DNA of 5,712 nucleotides from Planctomycetaceae bacterium (GTDB lineage: Bacteria > Planctomycetota > Planctomycetia > Pirellulales > UBA1268): assembly GCA_947464585.1 (NCBI GenBank), contig CANHYS010000177.1:1-5712 (forward strand), read 5' to 3'. Below, in pieces: positions 5,260 to 5,712 of this stretch (positions within the stretch are counted from its first letter, which is position 1; the number at the start of each line of letters is the position of its first letter). The notes under the pieces are model-generated. The model did not search any database. It was not told where the DNA came from and saw only the letters and a program-made list of their open reading frames with translations. The translations under genes were made by a program, and so were the position numbers.

Positions 5260-5712
5260 TCACTCGGGCAGCAGGCCTTCCGTGGCGAGTCGGCGTTCCA
5301 CGCATTCAAGCAGGCTCTTCCGCATCACCTTGAGTGCCTTGTAGACGGCGTGGACGGTGCGGTCCCACGAGGCGGCGATCGTGTCAGCCGATTGATTCTC
5401 GCCGTAAAACATCCGGATCAAATCCCGCTGCCGCGGTGGCAAGCCCTCCACGCAGGCATCGAGGGCCCGCTGCCGGTCGGCGGCGAAGTCGGCGCGGCCC
5501 AGCGTGTCGTCCGCGAGGGTCGCGATCAGCGTCTCGCTGAAGACGTGCCGGTCGCGCCGCTTCGTCCGCCAGAACATCAGCACCTGGTGTCGTGCGACTC
5601 CGAGGGCCCAGGGCAGGAAGTCTTTGCCTTTGTCGAAGGTCTCGAAACTCCGCCAGAGGACGAGACTCGTCGCCTGAAACACATCGTCGGCATGGGCGGC
5701 GTCGGGCACGAG
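5260..5712 (-). CDS. ECF-type RNA polymerase sigma factor, C-terminal 150 residues (5' end outside window)
   Basis: The frame is open at the window edge, which cuts the protein near the start of region 2. Region 2 is visible as ADDVFQATSLVLWRSFETF, then FLPWALGVARHQVLMFWRTKRRD, which should melt and recognise the -10. Region 4 is ALDACVEGLPPRQRDLIRMFYGENQSADTIAASWDRTVHAVYKALKVMRKSL, a helix-turn-helix for the -35. The LVPDAAHADDVFQ entry and the Trp-rich pattern fit the Rhodopirellula/Verrucomicrobium ECF group. There is no real start in view; the GTG at 5709 is an internal Val. It is followed after 10 bp by the FecR-LamG gene, so the two are probably co-transcribed and the membrane protein controls or is controlled by this factor. 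Confidence 0.92.
   Translation of the reverse strand, partial: LVPDAAHADDVFQATSLVLWRSFETFDKGKDFLPWALGVARHQVLMFWRTKRRDRHVFSETLIATLADDTLGRADFAADRQRALDACVEGLPPRQRDLIRMFYGENQSADTIAASWDRTVHAVYKALKVMRKSLLECVERRLATEGLLPE

Noticed and set aside
1..5712. CRISPR array, tRNA or rRNA genes
   Set aside because: No regularly spaced repeats and no cloverleaf or rRNA signature found by eye on either strand.

Overview
The window looks like chromosome of a planctomycete, most likely of the Pirellulales group. The pointers are an ECF-type sigma factor of the Rhodopirellula/Verrucomicrobium kind, followed directly by a FecR-LamG membrane protein, and an animal-type haem peroxidase with a LEPR-like N-terminal motif. 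All recognisable genes lie on the minus strand, so transcription runs from position 5712 towards 1. Overall GC is high (mid-60s % in sampled lines). The exception is about 2650-3340, where sampled 60-base lines give 45-55 %.

Layout in the direction of transcription: (i) 5712-5260, an ECF sigma factor whose N-terminus lies outside the window; (ii) 5249-3474, its putative membrane partner, with a cytoplasmic helical N-terminus, one membrane helix, a FecR domain and a LamG/concanavalin-like domain; (iii) 3473-3276, an intergenic stretch with a hairpin, a 14-bp tandem repeat and a strong sigma-70-type promoter overlapped by an operator-like dyad; (iv) 3275-2650, two overlapping small genes, a DUF6932-like putative nucleotidyltransferase and a 67-residue helical protein, ended by a GNRA-loop hairpin; (v) 2649-2241, about 400 bases with no convincing gene; (vi) 2240-1845, a dicluster ferredoxin with an expanded second cluster motif; (vii) 1755-559, DprA; (viii) 435-1, the first 145 residues of a secreted or surface haem peroxidase, cut by the window edge.

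The sigma factor and FecR-LamG protein form one expression unit, probably a cell-surface signalling pair. The most interesting part is the two-gene module at 2650-3275. It has lower GC, its own promoter and operator-like site, translational coupling, and is flanked by two perfect copies of a 27-bp sequence (2440-2466 and 3465-3491). One copy overlaps the 3' end and stop codon of the FecR-LamG gene. This resembles a small accessory or toxin-antitoxin-like cassette, although the repeat may instead be a dispersed genomic element. DprA, the ferredoxin and the peroxidase look like independent genes that only happen to be adjacent.
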